Source: Hydractinia symbiolongicarpus (lineage: Eukaryota > Cnidaria > Hydrozoa > Anthoathecata > Hydractiniidae). From it: a stretch of DNA of 64,000 bases. Below the pieces are notes generated by a model. That model was not told where the DNA came from. It was given only the letters and a program-made list of their open reading frames with translations, and ran no database searches. The stretch spans positions 14,404,001 through 14,468,000 of the forward strand of contig NC_079880.1 of assembly GCF_029227915.1 (NCBI RefSeq), in the 5' to 3' direction. Shown piece after piece: positions 27,901-62,122 of this stretch (positions within the stretch are counted from its first letter, which is position 1; each line of letters opens with the position of its first letter). The translations under genes were made by a program, and so were the position numbers.

Positions 27901-30900
27901 TTTAAATTGCTCCAGTGTTTATATAAGTGTTATGTTATATATTTTATTATACTTGTAGGAATTTAATATGCAATGAAAAAATATCAGGTCTTTTAAACTT
28001 CAAGTTAGGTTAACTGTTTGTATTGTTCGTTTTTCTTTTGAAATCAAGTTTTCAACCAGTCATAGACAATCCTTTTAGAAATAGTAAAGTAGTCAGTTCA
28101 ATTTCTTAAATGAAGCACAAATATAATATTCATTTCATCAACTATTTTAGGTGTCAAGTATATTAAAGTATTTTAAGTTTCCCTAGTTACAATGATTGAA
28201 ACAATGATCCCTATTTCACTGATTAAAAAATCAAATATTTAACTGCTATTAAGAAAACAAAATAGCTGGGTTAAAAAACTCATTACTTTGTTTATTTAGT
28301 GCATTACTACTCAATAACATGTACACATTTTGTTTTTATAAATGCTAGTGTTTTTTTTAAAAAAGCGGAAATGTTATTTTCACATTCCCAACTTTTATTT
28401 TAAGTTTAATGAATAACCATAACTTATTGACAAAATCTTTTAACACCATTTTAAAGAATTTGTTGGATGACAATAACTGAGGCAATAAAAATACAAAATA
28501 AAAAGATTTTAGGAGTGGAAATAAGATACTACTAAGACTAGGACAAGAGTTTCTATTTATGCTTTATCAACATCTTACCATTTTTGCTAATGTCCAGCTC
28601 TTCCAATGCAATCAAATTTCCCAGATCACTTGGTAAATCCTGAATCTCATTGTCTGCTAGGATCAGCCTACGAAGCTTATGCAAACGGAATAATGGCTAG
28701 AAAACATAAGAAATTAAATTAATTAAACTTATCATTTTTGGCTTAACGTCCGTTTTTCATGCTAGCATGGGTTGGATGGGGTATATTAATGACCCTCTTC
28801 CAATCTGATCTAGACTGTGTTAGATCTAAACTCAACTTCCTCTGTATCAAGTCTGTCCTTATAACCTCCTGCCAAGTCTTTCTCGGTCTGCCTCTGGGCT
28901 TTGCCCCAGGAACTATCAAGTCTCTACACTTTCTTACCCAATTATCCCCCTCCATTCTTTCCAAGTGCCCCAGTGCCCCAAACTAAAAAAACTAAAACCA
29001 TGAAAACAGGGGGATATACTGCTTTGAAAATATTTTTTAACTTAAAACATGCATCATTGTGAAAAGCTAAAAATTATTAATTTTTTTTACAGGATATATT
29101 ATTGTAGCAGGTTGGCACAAGCCTCTTAATAAGCTTTGGAGGGTAAGAAGCAGTAGTAGTAATAAGTAGAAATTAATATGAACACGATATTTTTAGTTGT
29201 AATAATTGATGATCAGAATGAAAAAGCTGATTTTTTGTTTTGTTTAAATTACAATAACACGAGGAGACTGTTTATTAGCTAATATCTTGCACATTTTCTA
29301 AATAAGGTAGGGATGGTAAATAAATTAATATCTATTAAAACTATTAGTCATCTAGAGAACGATTGTTTTATGACAGTACTAGTACTCAAAAAAAGTTGTT
29401 ATTAGTAGTTTAGTACTTTAATTGGAGAAACTTTCGCGAATTCGCGATTTTTCACAAAACTTTATCTCCGAAAAAATGGGCGAGTTTCTTTATTCGCAAA
29501 AGTTTATTTCGCAAAAGTTTCTAAATTTCTTCATTCACGAAAGTTTAACCAGTAAGCTATTTTATATTTTTCACCAAAAACGCACAAAATACTTAGAAAT
29601 CTTATTTCAAGAAAGAAAATATATAACATTTTCAATTATGCTAAGAATTTTGAAGTTTTTTCTAAGTGAAAAATTCTTGTTCTCGAAAGCTTATCTCGCA
29701 AAAGTTTGTGGGTTCTTCATTCGCGAAAGTTTCGCTCACGAAAGTTTCTCCAATTAAAGTAGTCCAGCTCTTGTACAAGATATCAATAATATGACAAAAA
29801 ATCGTGTCAATAAAATATATATTTTTTTAAAAGCCATAAAAAGTTCTGATATTTGCACTATTCATGATGTAGTACACCTGATAAAAGTGTTATTTAGGGG
29901 TGATTTAGTTCCAAATTTGACTTCTTATAACCCTGGTAATCTGATGCAGTATTAACTTTATAAATTATATCCGATGAACTTTGTTACTCTTTTGTAGTTT
30001 TAGCTATATTCTACACAGTAAAGTGGATAGTGTTTGATATCAAGACGTCAAAAATTGAAGCATGTGAATGAAAGTTGTGCCAATGCTCATTTCAATAATA
30101 GTGTCATAGTTTGGGATATGTATGATGTTTCTTCACATGCATATCTTCACACACTAATTGCTCTTGGCGTATGCTATATTGCATGCATCAGCCCTCTGAA
30201 TTAACAAAATTGTTTGACAGACAAAATTTTTTGGCCGTTTAGGTCAGCTTTAACGGCAAAACATACATGCACACCTTAGAAATCTCTATGGCGTGCAGTC
30301 CTGATCACTTGCTATGCAAGTTTTGGTGTGCAAATTGATTTTTCCCTAAGATAATTGAAATGCAGAATATTTTGTTTGAAAATGTAAATGCGTAATTGAT
30401 GATGAACGAAGGATTATTTATGAATGACCTTAAAGCTTTTTTCCACTTCTGGACTGAAATAAAACCTATGCTACTGAAACACTTAAACAAAAAAACTTTA
30501 AACAAATTGTTTTCAATATTTAATGCACTGAAACATTGCAATATATTAAGCATTTAACATTTTCACTAAAAATGACAAATTTTAATTAAAAAGACAGAAA
30601 ATATCATTTTGGTAAAACGTAAGGCCATCTTCATTCTTAAGGGGAATTTTTAAGAAGTGGTCGTACACATAAAAATGTGTACGACCACGTGCAGTTTTAT
30701 CTGTTTTTGGTTTGCTTCAAAAAAGTGGCATAATTAAAAAGTAAAAGCAGTTCCTACTTTTTAGCAGAGAAATTAATTTACCATTTACAATTTGCTTCGT
30801 GAAAATCCACCTTTGGGCCAGAAAGTTGACCATATGAGTAGCATATCACATGCAAAAAACAGATGCACAGAGACAGCCCCTGCTGTAAAAACGATAATAC

Positions 30901-33603
30901 ATGTGCAAAATTGCGATATAAAGTAGTTGGGTGATGAAAAAGCAACAATTTCGTTTTGCCCCTGAGTGGTATTAATGGCTATTTGGCTTGGATTGACAAT
31001 TTGGTATATATTTTTGTTTACCCAGTTGGGTCATTCATCTACTCTGAAACTTTTTTTTGATGGTCTTAAATAAAGATACTTAATAGAGGAATAGTGCCAT
31101 ACATTTTTTAAAGAAACATGAGTTTAAAAAAGGTTAAAATGCTAAAAAAGGAAGAAACATTTAAATGAAAAGTATGATTTTTAAAAAACATCGAGTCTGC
31201 CTAATAAAACCTCTCAAAACAATCAATTTCTCTTTAAAGGAAAATCCTTTAAGACCTATAAAATATCCATATAAAAAAGTATATAATTAACTTACTGGAT
31301 ACGATATCACAATTGCAGGATTTTTTAAGTTTTCACTTCAAAGAGTTAACCCTGCTGCCAACCCTGCCACTGCATGTTCAATCAATTTTACAAGGGTTTA
31401 CACTTGCCAAAAAAGGCTTGTATTGTAAGGCGAGCTTTTGAATAAAATTTGCACATTTCTTATTATGTTTTTCTATAAGTTATGTTTCTAAGTTACAAGG
31501 CTTGATGTCCTGATGCTAATAAACACTCCTGTCACTAGGAAATGCATGTTTAGCCAATACAATTCCTGTTGATAGACTAAGTAATATTGACATATAGTCT
31601 GTGTTTTTCTAACTTAGTAAATGTCCATTAGGGTTTCAGTAAAACATCGGTGCTTTAATACAACTAATAATTTTTTAAAATGAATGTAGTGTCTACTGTC
31701 CTAACGTAAACGTTATAATTCCATGGTTTCACCTTTCTCCTTAACTTTCTCTTTTCACTGGCAACAATGGATGGTTATGACATGATATTCTGAGCCTTAT
31801 GCCTAGGATCTGCCACACTATTTCCACGGCACAGAATCTTGTTTCATGCTGTGACATTTTAATCTATTGTTTTATTTGTAATCAATTATTAAATACCAAG
31901 CAAACATATATTATTATGAAACTAAACAGGCTGGGGACTATCCCCTTTGGTATTTTGCTTCACTAATTTTCCTGATGACACGTCTGTTTTTAGAACATCA
32001 GAAAAAGGTACACGGCAATGTTTGAAGGATTTCAAGTATTTTAATAAAAAATTAGACTTCCAGTGGATCACGTATTGCAAAGTTGTTTCTAGGAATGGTT
32101 AATAGTCAAAGTTTTCGGATCGTTGCTAGGGCTGTTTGTTTGAATAATCACGTAATTGGGACGATGCTAGACTTTTTTCGCCTGAAAAAGTTGGTTTAAA
32201 ACCTTTATAAATTTAAGACCGAATCATTTAAGGAGCTGTTTCTTCTTTTGTCTTCTAGTCTTTAATGTTTTAGATACTGGTTAATTTTTGCCAATTGGTC
32301 CATTTTAATCTTAGAATTGCCTGTAAATTTGTTTTTGATTAATGTTTCTGTTCTGCATAGATTGCGAAAACGGCCTGTTTACAACCGGGACAGCCGGATT
32401 ATGTATGCATGGTCCGATTATGTTTTTTTGCACTGGTTATGTCGTGGTGACCGGATTATGAACGCTGATATAATGGCTGGCCAGGCAAGCTGTGATTGGC
32501 ATTTTCATCAAACTTTTGTGAATTAAACATTCTCTGGAAGATAGAACACCCCTAAAAACTAGACATGGCGAAAGAAAGAAAGTCTCGATGTAATTCTTAG
32601 TATAAAGTACTCTTGTAGTAAATACATTTCAACATAATATACTTTGAAGCAACTAAATTTCACGGAACCTAAATTATTCTTTTTGTGGGAATTAAGTTTG
32701 GTGAAAAGTTATTAAACTTGCGAATCCCAAAATTTAGTATTTGCCACGAAATTTCGCTTCATTTCAGAACAACAACAACTTTGCCACCAGGGCTATTTGC
32801 TTGTCAGAAGTGATGACAAATGGTATAAAAGCGGTCGACCCTGATTATATTTGTTCTATAAGTCTGGAATAATATTTGACTGTCACACATAAGCCGACCT
32901 TCCCCGATTATGTGCGTTCTATATTAAGTGAGAAATAATATAAAAATATCATATATAAGCCGGTCGGCCCGATTATGTTCGTTCTATAAGTCTGGAATAA
33001 TATTTGACTGTCACACATAAGCCGACCTTCCCCGATTATGTGCGTTCTATATTAAGTGAGAAATAATATTAGACTGTCGTATACAAACTGGCCTGACCTG
33101 ATTATGTTCCTTTTAAAAGTGCCATATAATATTTTTTGAGTAATAAGCCAGCCTGTCCGGATTATGTTGCCCTGATTATGTATTTCCTGCCCTGTTCTTA
33201 ACCGGGGCAAGCTGCCGTACTTAATCAGGCCAATGTTCATTATCCGGACAGAAAATTGTGAAGATATTACTGTGAACATTTTTTTGGCACCCCATTTAAA
33301 TGTGAGCACAAAAAATATCATGTGCAAGAATTAACTAACTATCCTATTTATCTTACTACAAGATAATTATCAATTCTCCCTGTCTATATCTACTAAGTTT
33401 TGAAAAAAAACCAAGTGTTATATTACCTTAGGTAAATCTTGGATCTGATTTGCCTCAAGAGACAATTCCTCCAAGGTTCTTTCATGTCGAAATATATCAT
33501 CAGGTACTGCTGTCAAGTTACAGTGACTTTTATCAATGTAATCTAAATGCTTCGGGTGCCATCTTTTACGAAAAGAGAAGAAACCACTACCACATTTCCA
33601 CAT
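4275..33603 (-). CDS. SCRIB: Scribble planar/apicobasal polarity scaffold, complete
   Basis: Thirty-six coding exons join with consistent phases into 4245 nt (1414 residues plus TAG at 4275-4277). The ATG is at 33603 in exon 33427-33603; the following residues (CNLTAVPDDIFRH, LEELSLEANQ) match the conserved Scribble N-terminus. Order: 16 or so LRRs (residues about 35-410), an acidic low-complexity linker (about 410-780), then PDZ1 to PDZ4 (about 782-885, 938-1045, 1079-1168, 1175-1272). The tail has the conserved VKRTPSAAEQRA and EKRAEWRKERMAALDNDA stretch. This is the LAP-family architecture. The protein is known to sit at basolateral junction membranes with Dlg and Lgl and to recruit beta-PIX-type partners through its PDZ domains. 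The human protein is about 1630 residues, and the shorter linker and tail explain the difference. It lies head to head with RNGTT. Confidence 0.97.
5399..6306. other. SCRIB intron 33 (within PDZ4)
   Basis: About 900 bases with no recognisable gene, repeat or hairpin. Open frames here are short and AT-driven. Confidence 0.6.
7534..9223. other. SCRIB intron 29 (PDZ2 to PDZ3 linker)
   Basis: About 1.7 kb of AT-rich sequence. No coding similarity or structured repeat was seen on either strand. Confidence 0.6.
9531..9645. repeat. Dispersed repeat copy, linked to TCTG/CAGA motif
   Basis: This segment (starting ACTGGTCGTTAGCCC, then a CATGG/CCATG hairpin, then GCAGCTAAGCTACC and a CAGA-rich run) is a reverse-complement relative of 45867-46123. 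It ends in the AT-rich string ATTATAATATAGACT. It lies in the Scribble intron within PDZ2 (9404-9855). It is probably a short interspersed or MITE-type element. Confidence 0.7.
10142..10275 (-). mobile_element. tRNA-derived SINE, family B (5' half)
   Basis: The reverse complement starts with a tRNA-like head with an A-box-like TGGCCTAGAGGTTATGG and a decayed B box (GGTTTGGTCC). It runs into a body with GGGTTAACCCATGCTATGTG, shared with the copy at 62441-62755. It sits in the Scribble intron 9937-11029. Confidence 0.7.
10690..10810 (-). mobile_element. SINE family A fragment plus 13-bp-arm hairpin
   Basis: The reverse strand contains a B-box-like GGTTCGAATTC and the family-A string CAAGTCATGTCAGAGAC. 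Next to it, 10777-10789 (TACTGCACTATCC) and 10798-10810 are exact reverse complements around an 8-base loop. Confidence 0.55.
11402..11455 (-). CDS. SCRIB: SCRIB exon 26: 54-nt microexon or alternative first exon
   Basis: The segment reads MALVRRRSSKQARCWKIR, begins exactly at an ATG, ends at a consensus donor (GTAAGTT) and is in phase with the PDZ2 exon beginning TIPVML. As an internal exon it uses the AAG just before the ATG as acceptor, with a poor pyrimidine tract. The position and basic character match the short linker before PDZ2 in human Scribble. Alternatively it is the first exon of a transcript encoding PDZ2-4 only. The donor and phase are clear; the 5' boundary is not. Confidence 0.6.
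11456..13604. other. SCRIB intron 25 (PDZ1 to PDZ2 linker)
   Basis: About 2.1 kb of AT-rich sequence. No gene recognised. If exon 26 is an alternative first exon, its promoter would lie just upstream on the minus strand, at about 11456-11700. Confidence 0.5.
14358..15819. other. SCRIB intron 21 (inside PDZ1)
   Basis: About 1.5 kb. A less AT-rich block at about 14580-14845 has a minus-strand open frame of 82 codons (MYLTQDDQPTKYPRKMSRKS...) with no recognisable domain. It may be a decayed mobile element. Nothing else supported. Confidence 0.45.
16375..16695. repeat. Dispersed repeat with iterated TTTTAGGAG motif
   Basis: Within Scribble intron 20 (15910-16766). It begins GCAGGGTGGCCACAG and carries (T)TTTAGGAG at least four times. 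A possibly related copy in the opposite sense, with CTCCTAAAA-type motifs and GGGTGTCCATG, lies at about 41097-41470 in an RNGTT intron. Confidence 0.45.
16767..20288 (-). CDS. SCRIB: SCRIB exons 15-20: linker between LRRs and PDZ1
   Basis: Exons: 20194-20288, 19642-19731, 17824-18075, 17388-17663, 17096-17168, 16767-17026. The region is acidic and low in complexity but holds short Scribble-conserved islands: EDFVNDIYGPSDEKTW, TPYPKELRSR, KHVGF, RKDTPHHLKGKRI, KGVSFENG and RRDTPRPADF. Exon 20 opens at the TTTTAG acceptor just before 17026. The two bases there complete the split Glu codon left by exon 19 (phase 1). An open frame continues upstream of that acceptor to 17066 but does not join in phase. 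A Glu run (EEEEEEE) lies in exon 20. Expected to be intrinsically disordered and phosphorylated. Confidence 0.93.
18076..19641. other. SCRIB intron 16
   Basis: About 1.6 kb with no gene. It holds the 56-bp perfect palindrome at 19100-19155, described separately. The rest is AT-rich single-copy-looking sequence. Confidence 0.55.
19100..19155. repeat. Perfect 56-bp palindrome, no loop
   Basis: Two 28-base arms, starting CACCTCATTATATTTTATGC, are exact reverse complements meeting at AAGG/CCTT (19127/19128). There is no spacer and no mismatch. Confidence 0.95.
20362..20434 (-). CDS. SCRIB: Putative alternative first exon of SCRIB (LRR-less isoform)
   Basis: Inside the intron between exons 14 and 15 the minus strand has an ATG at 20434 and 24 codons starting MDKFFNFKSF and ending KELFPD. 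It then has one extra G and a consensus donor (GTAAGT). The phase-1 end joins exactly to exon 15, giving a Glu codon and continuing EDFVND. As a cassette exon it does not fit, because no acceptor with matching phase was found upstream. It is better explained as a first exon of an isoform that skips all LRRs. It could also be chance, since the frame is short and AT-rich. Confidence 0.4.
20435..21206. other. Rest of SCRIB intron 14
   Basis: AT-rich DNA upstream (on the minus strand) of the putative alternative first exon. No other feature recognised. It would hold the promoter if that exon is real. Confidence 0.4.
21207..33603 (-). CDS. SCRIB: SCRIB exons 1-14: N-terminus and LRR array
   Basis: Exons in transcript order: 33427-33603, 28579-28696, 27418-27496, 26911-27000, 25126-25182, 24925-24988, 24768-24842, 23635-23779, 23273-23345, 22944-22989, 22373-22456, 22170-22285, 21452-21518, 21207-21312. 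Each has a minus-strand AG acceptor and GT donor, and phases agree throughout. The repeats follow the LxxLxLxxNxLxxLP plan, e.g. LEELDISKND, LERLDLGGNELEEL, LQCLDVSENHIAELP, LTDLILTKN and ALWLSQNQ. The array is followed by the LRR capping segment VEDDEKTLEKVLTCFLFPQ, which is diagnostic of Scribble. In the family the LRRs are required for membrane targeting and Lgl function. Many introns fall at different points of the repeats, so exons do not equal repeats. Confidence 0.97.
21519..22169. other. SCRIB intron 12
   Basis: About 650 bases within the LRR region. I see nothing recognisable here. The neighbouring introns 22457-22943 (487 bases) and 23346-23634 (289 bases) are likewise featureless. 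Confidence 0.6.
24404..24427. repeat. (ATT)n microsatellite at a SINE tail
   Basis: About eight ATT/TAT units at the 3' end of the minus-strand SINE that follows. Such short tails are typical of SINE 3' ends. Confidence 0.85.
24412..24665 (-). mobile_element. tRNA-derived SINE, family A
   Basis: The minus strand reads a B box (GGTTCAAACCCC), then GTCATGCCAGAGACTAC, GTGTGAATCTATC, a GAATAGGATTGATAT block, GGCTTTCGTAGC and a (TAA)n tail. This matches 59636-59935 block for block. It lies in Scribble intron 7 (23780-24767). Confidence 0.85.
26464..26746. mobile_element. TTAA-flanked fold-back MITE
   Basis: Nearly the whole 283 bases folds back on itself. The left arm starts AGAGATCCCAAGGTACTTTT and the right arm, read in reverse complement, AGGGATCCCGAGGTACTTTT. 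Similarity continues about 120 bases inward, leaving a loop at about 26575-26625. TTAA lies on both sides (26460-26463 and 26747-26750), which is the target-site duplication of piggyBac-type and Kolobok-type transposons. It is in Scribble intron 4 (25183-26910). Confidence 0.85.
27497..28578. other. SCRIB intron 2
   Basis: About 1.1 kb of AT-rich sequence. Nothing recognisable. Confidence 0.6.
28736..28983 (-). mobile_element. 5'-truncated LINE 3' end
   Basis: On the minus strand this encodes the C-terminal residues of the same retrotransposon as at 34949-36997: MERMEGDNWVRKCRDLIV, GRPRKTWQEVIRTDL, RVINIPHPTHASM. It then has the shared 3' end CCATGCTAGCATG followed by ACGTTAAGCC. One 73-codon frame is still open, so this copy is less damaged over this stretch than the larger one. 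Confidence 0.9.
29416..29759. mobile_element. TA-flanked MITE with internal CGAAAGTTT iterations
   Basis: The 21-bp terminal inverted repeats CTTTAATTGGAGAAACTTTC+G are perfect (29416-29436 and 29739-29759). TA dinucleotides lie on both sides (29414-29415 and 29760-29761), as for Tc1/mariner-type insertions. Inside, the strings CGCGAAAGTTT and CGCAAAAGTTT recur many times. This keeps a 111-codon plus-strand frame open (29422-29757), which I read as a by-product of the iteration, not as a gene. Confidence 0.85.
30657..30688. repeat. Stem-loop, 14-bp perfect arms, AAAA loop
   Basis: GTGGTCGTACACAT (30657-30670) and its exact reverse complement (30675-30688) flank a 4-base A loop. It lies in Scribble intron 1. 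Confidence 0.9.
32370..33247. mobile_element. CGATTATG-motif-rich repetitive element with exact 88-bp duplication
   Basis: About ten copies of C(C/G)GATTATG or CTGATTATG are scattered here. The 88-base block 32853-32940 is repeated without change at 32981-33068 (period 128). The ends share CCTGTT(N3)AACCGGG in direct orientation, and CTGTCCGGATAATG in inverted form relative to CAGCCGGATTATG. The GC content is higher than in the flanks. It is probably a non-autonomous transposon of unknown class. Confidence 0.7.
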
Positions 33604-33966
33604 ATCTGAATGGTTTGTAAGTTCTGGTAATTACAGATAGTTCGTAAAACGTTACTACTTCTCTCATTAATGTCATAGGGTAAATTGATATATCAGTAAG
33701 CTTTAATGTAGTTCCAAGAAAATATATAGGTGCATATAATCACGAGTGTATTGGGTCCTGTTCTGAAGTAAGTTGCTACATAAAGAATTGTTGACCCTGC
33801 CGCAGATCTACCATTTTGGAATTTGTTTAGAATGGGAACGCCGAAATTTCCCATAATGCAGTTAAATTTCATTCAAAGTTACTCGCCGCGAGTTTGAATT
33901 TGGTGTGTGTCTACATGAATCTGGCTGACTTTTTCTTAGAACTGAAGTGAACCCCACAATAACAAT
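33604..33966. promoter_or_regulatory. Shared head-to-head promoter of SCRIB and RNGTT
   Basis: Only 363 bases separate the two start codons on opposite strands, so both 5'UTRs and any core promoters must lie here or overlap the genes. The interval is less AT-rich than its surroundings and contains small dyads: ACTCGCCGCGAGT at 33881-33893, and TGGGAA with TTCCCA around 33834-33853. No TATA box in a convincing position was found. Confidence 0.65.
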
Positions 33967-48881
<14,915 letters not shown>

Positions 48882-51637
48882 CGAAAGGTTTATCCATCGA
48901 GTTATTTCATTCGAGTTGTTTGGTGGCTGTTTATACCGTGGCGCTTATCACAGGATTGGGAAAGGATTCGTTATATGGTATCCAAAAATGAATACTTTTT
49001 TATATTTTAATGTCAATTTATAGTTTAATGAAGAAAATATTTATTTAAATTGACTTTATAAACTAAGTAATGAAGTATCTCTTCTCGGGTGAAGGTCCAA
49101 CATTATTGGTTGAATTACAAGACGTCTCTATTGTACCCGTTATTTTGGTTTTTGAAACGACTTAAAGTATAAGCACCAAGAGATATATTTTGTATGTATA
49201 TAAAATATTAAGTTAACGACATTTAGCTGCTGCTTTTAGTTGAGCATTTAACCGTTCGAAAAAGCTAAAAAAATTTAAAAAAGATTTAATTCAAAGCATC
49301 TGCACTTTCATATTTCATACTTGCTTCTTGGTTCTTGCTAAGAAGATCACACTCAGTTTCTGCCATAGCTGTGTTTATAGGCAAGACCAACTTATTTTTT
49401 AGAAATAAAACGATATTTTATCCCTCTCTCAAATTAACATCCATACATCCTTCCCCAGGGTCTCTTAACCCCTAAGCCGTTATTACAGGCTGCTATCAAA
49501 TAAATCAAAAAGAAAAAATACTTTGGGAATGAGGTTGATTAGCAGCACTCATTCATTCACACATTCGCCCTAATCCCCATCGCCAACAACAAGCTGCAAC
49601 AAATTGTTCAAGAAGGCACAATGCACTGTAAACTAATTCTGGGAACTGTATCGATGTACATCACTGCATAAATACAGAACACAAGACCCAACGCTAAAAG
49701 TGGCAATCCTGATTGCACTTTGAGAAAATTTATTTATTTCTATTACAAGGGAAAGATTCGTCATAATTTGCTGCTTCCTCATTGGCTGCATACAAATGTT
49801 GATCCACATTGATTGATAATTGGTACGGGGGCCTAAAGGCAAGAAAATTCTAATTGTATTATCTTCAGAATTACTAGCTCAATTTATTTGAAATTTATGA
49901 CTGGTATCTTTCCAAAAATATTGGACTCCACCTGTTGTTGACGTCACGAATTATTAGCCCGTGTCAAAAAAGGGTTAAAGTGACATCACAAAGAACTTTT
50001 TAATGACGTTATTTTGTTACCGGTAACAAGATGCAAAAAAAGGGACTTTTTTTATCTTGTTACTCGCAACAAATGGAAGTTCGAAGTAACACTGTTAATG
50101 TTGCAAACAATAAAAGCTACATTGGCGACACAGGTCCACCATAAATTAGTTTTTATCACCTCGAAAGTTGACTCGTGTCGCTGTTGCCTAAAAAAATACT
50201 CGTGAGAGTCTGTTGATCCAAGGAGAATTCTTAAGAGATTCAAAAAACAGATTATTATATCAATTTATTTAGCAAAAGTGAATATCTACATATTGATAGC
50301 AAAGAAAATATCATAACCTAAAAAATTACATTTCGTCACCAGCCCCTTTCAGTAGATCATATCTACCTTCTTAAAAAGTCTAGTAACAAGTTGATTTACA
50401 GCACCAAAATAATTAAATAACGATAAAAACATTTAAAAAGAATAAGGCTGAGGCGTAAAAGTGAAAAGACAATCAACCTTGGTGCAAGTCTTTTTTAAAG
50501 GGTTTGAAACGAGATTACAATCGTAGCCTGAATAACAATGTAACCATGGAAACGTACCCCTCTATCAACTATTTTGTTTATACTTGAGTAACTGTAAGTT
50601 TGTATTTACAAATATTTGGTTACGAAACAGGCGACCTTGCTTAAATTTGATGTGTTGTTGTTGTTTGTTTACCATTTTTCGTGTACTTTTCGACGGTTTT
50701 GACAGGTGACGTATCACAAATTTAATGTCTTACGCCTCATTGTTTACGTTTTCGCGTACTTTTGATGGTTTCGACAGTACTAAAATCCGTAATAATTACA
50801 ATGTAAAATACACATGAAAACACTACAACTACAAGGATACAATTTTTAATTTTATAACTCAACAATAAAAGAGTTTTTTCAAGCGATATGGAAATTTGAA
50901 CGGATATCACAGCCAAGCTACCATTTTAAATACGAAAAAGGAATTAAAGATTGCTAAGTCGATAAACAGATTCATAAAGCTGTCTCGGACTGTAACAAAA
51001 TTTCAACTAACGAAACAAATAGAATAACGGTTCCAACTTCGAATTACATGGTTGCTTATGGAAATACTTATTATTAGAGTATACCACTAAATTATTAACT
51101 CTGTATATTTCTCACAATTTTCTGATATTTTTTGACTAAAATTACCAAGTACTGGAATATTTATATTAATAGAACAGGCTGTGAATGACAATCGCTTTAC
51201 TGGTAACCAAGATCACATGTTAAGTATATCACGTGCTACTGAATAAAGCGTAAAAAAATATTTTGCTACAACTTTTTTTGTGCATAATTTTACAGAACTG
51301 ACAAGTAGCGAGCGTCAGAATAGAATTTCAATTTTCAACGTACATGACCAATATAAATAAACGTAATAAAAAATATTCTACATTCGAAATACATTTAACA
51401 ATTAAAATTACTACACGATCGCTTCTTTCTAACTTAATAATTCATAACTATAAAATTAAACGTTTATTTTACGTGACCGACTGTTTGGAACGTTGCTCGT
51501 ACCGTGCCTAGTTCAGCACATGTACCAACTCATCCCGTGCCTGGTTCAGCACATGTACCAACCGCGAAGTTAGTGACTTACATAAAGAATCTTCAGCATG
51601 ATTTCAATTAATCGAAATATATTGCTTTTAAAATATG
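48882..51637. other. Convergent intergenic region, RNGTT to AAK1-like kinase
   Basis: About 2.75 kb between the two stop codons, so it holds both 3'UTRs. A plus-strand AATAAA lies near 49403, a weak candidate for RNGTT. An AATAAA on the minus strand at 51463-51468 suits the kinase. A short direct repeat built on CGTGCCT(A/G)GTTCAGCACATG sits at about 51510-51560. No gene recognised. Confidence 0.55.
51463..51468 (-). promoter_or_regulatory. Candidate poly(A) signal AATAAA for the kinase gene
   Basis: Minus-strand AATAAA about 170 bases downstream of the stop at 51638. It fits by position only. Confidence 0.5.

Positions 51638-62122
<10,485 letters not shown>

Larger units (their letters stand above)
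28697..33426. other. SCRIB intron 1 (4.7 kb)
   Basis: The largest Scribble intron. It contains a LINE 3' end, a TA-flanked MITE, a tight stem-loop and the CGATTATG-rich element, each listed separately. No coding sequence was found. Confidence 0.8.

Noticed and set aside
29422-29757. 111-codon frame
   Set aside because: Lies wholly within a MITE and is kept open by iterated CGAAAGTTT motifs.
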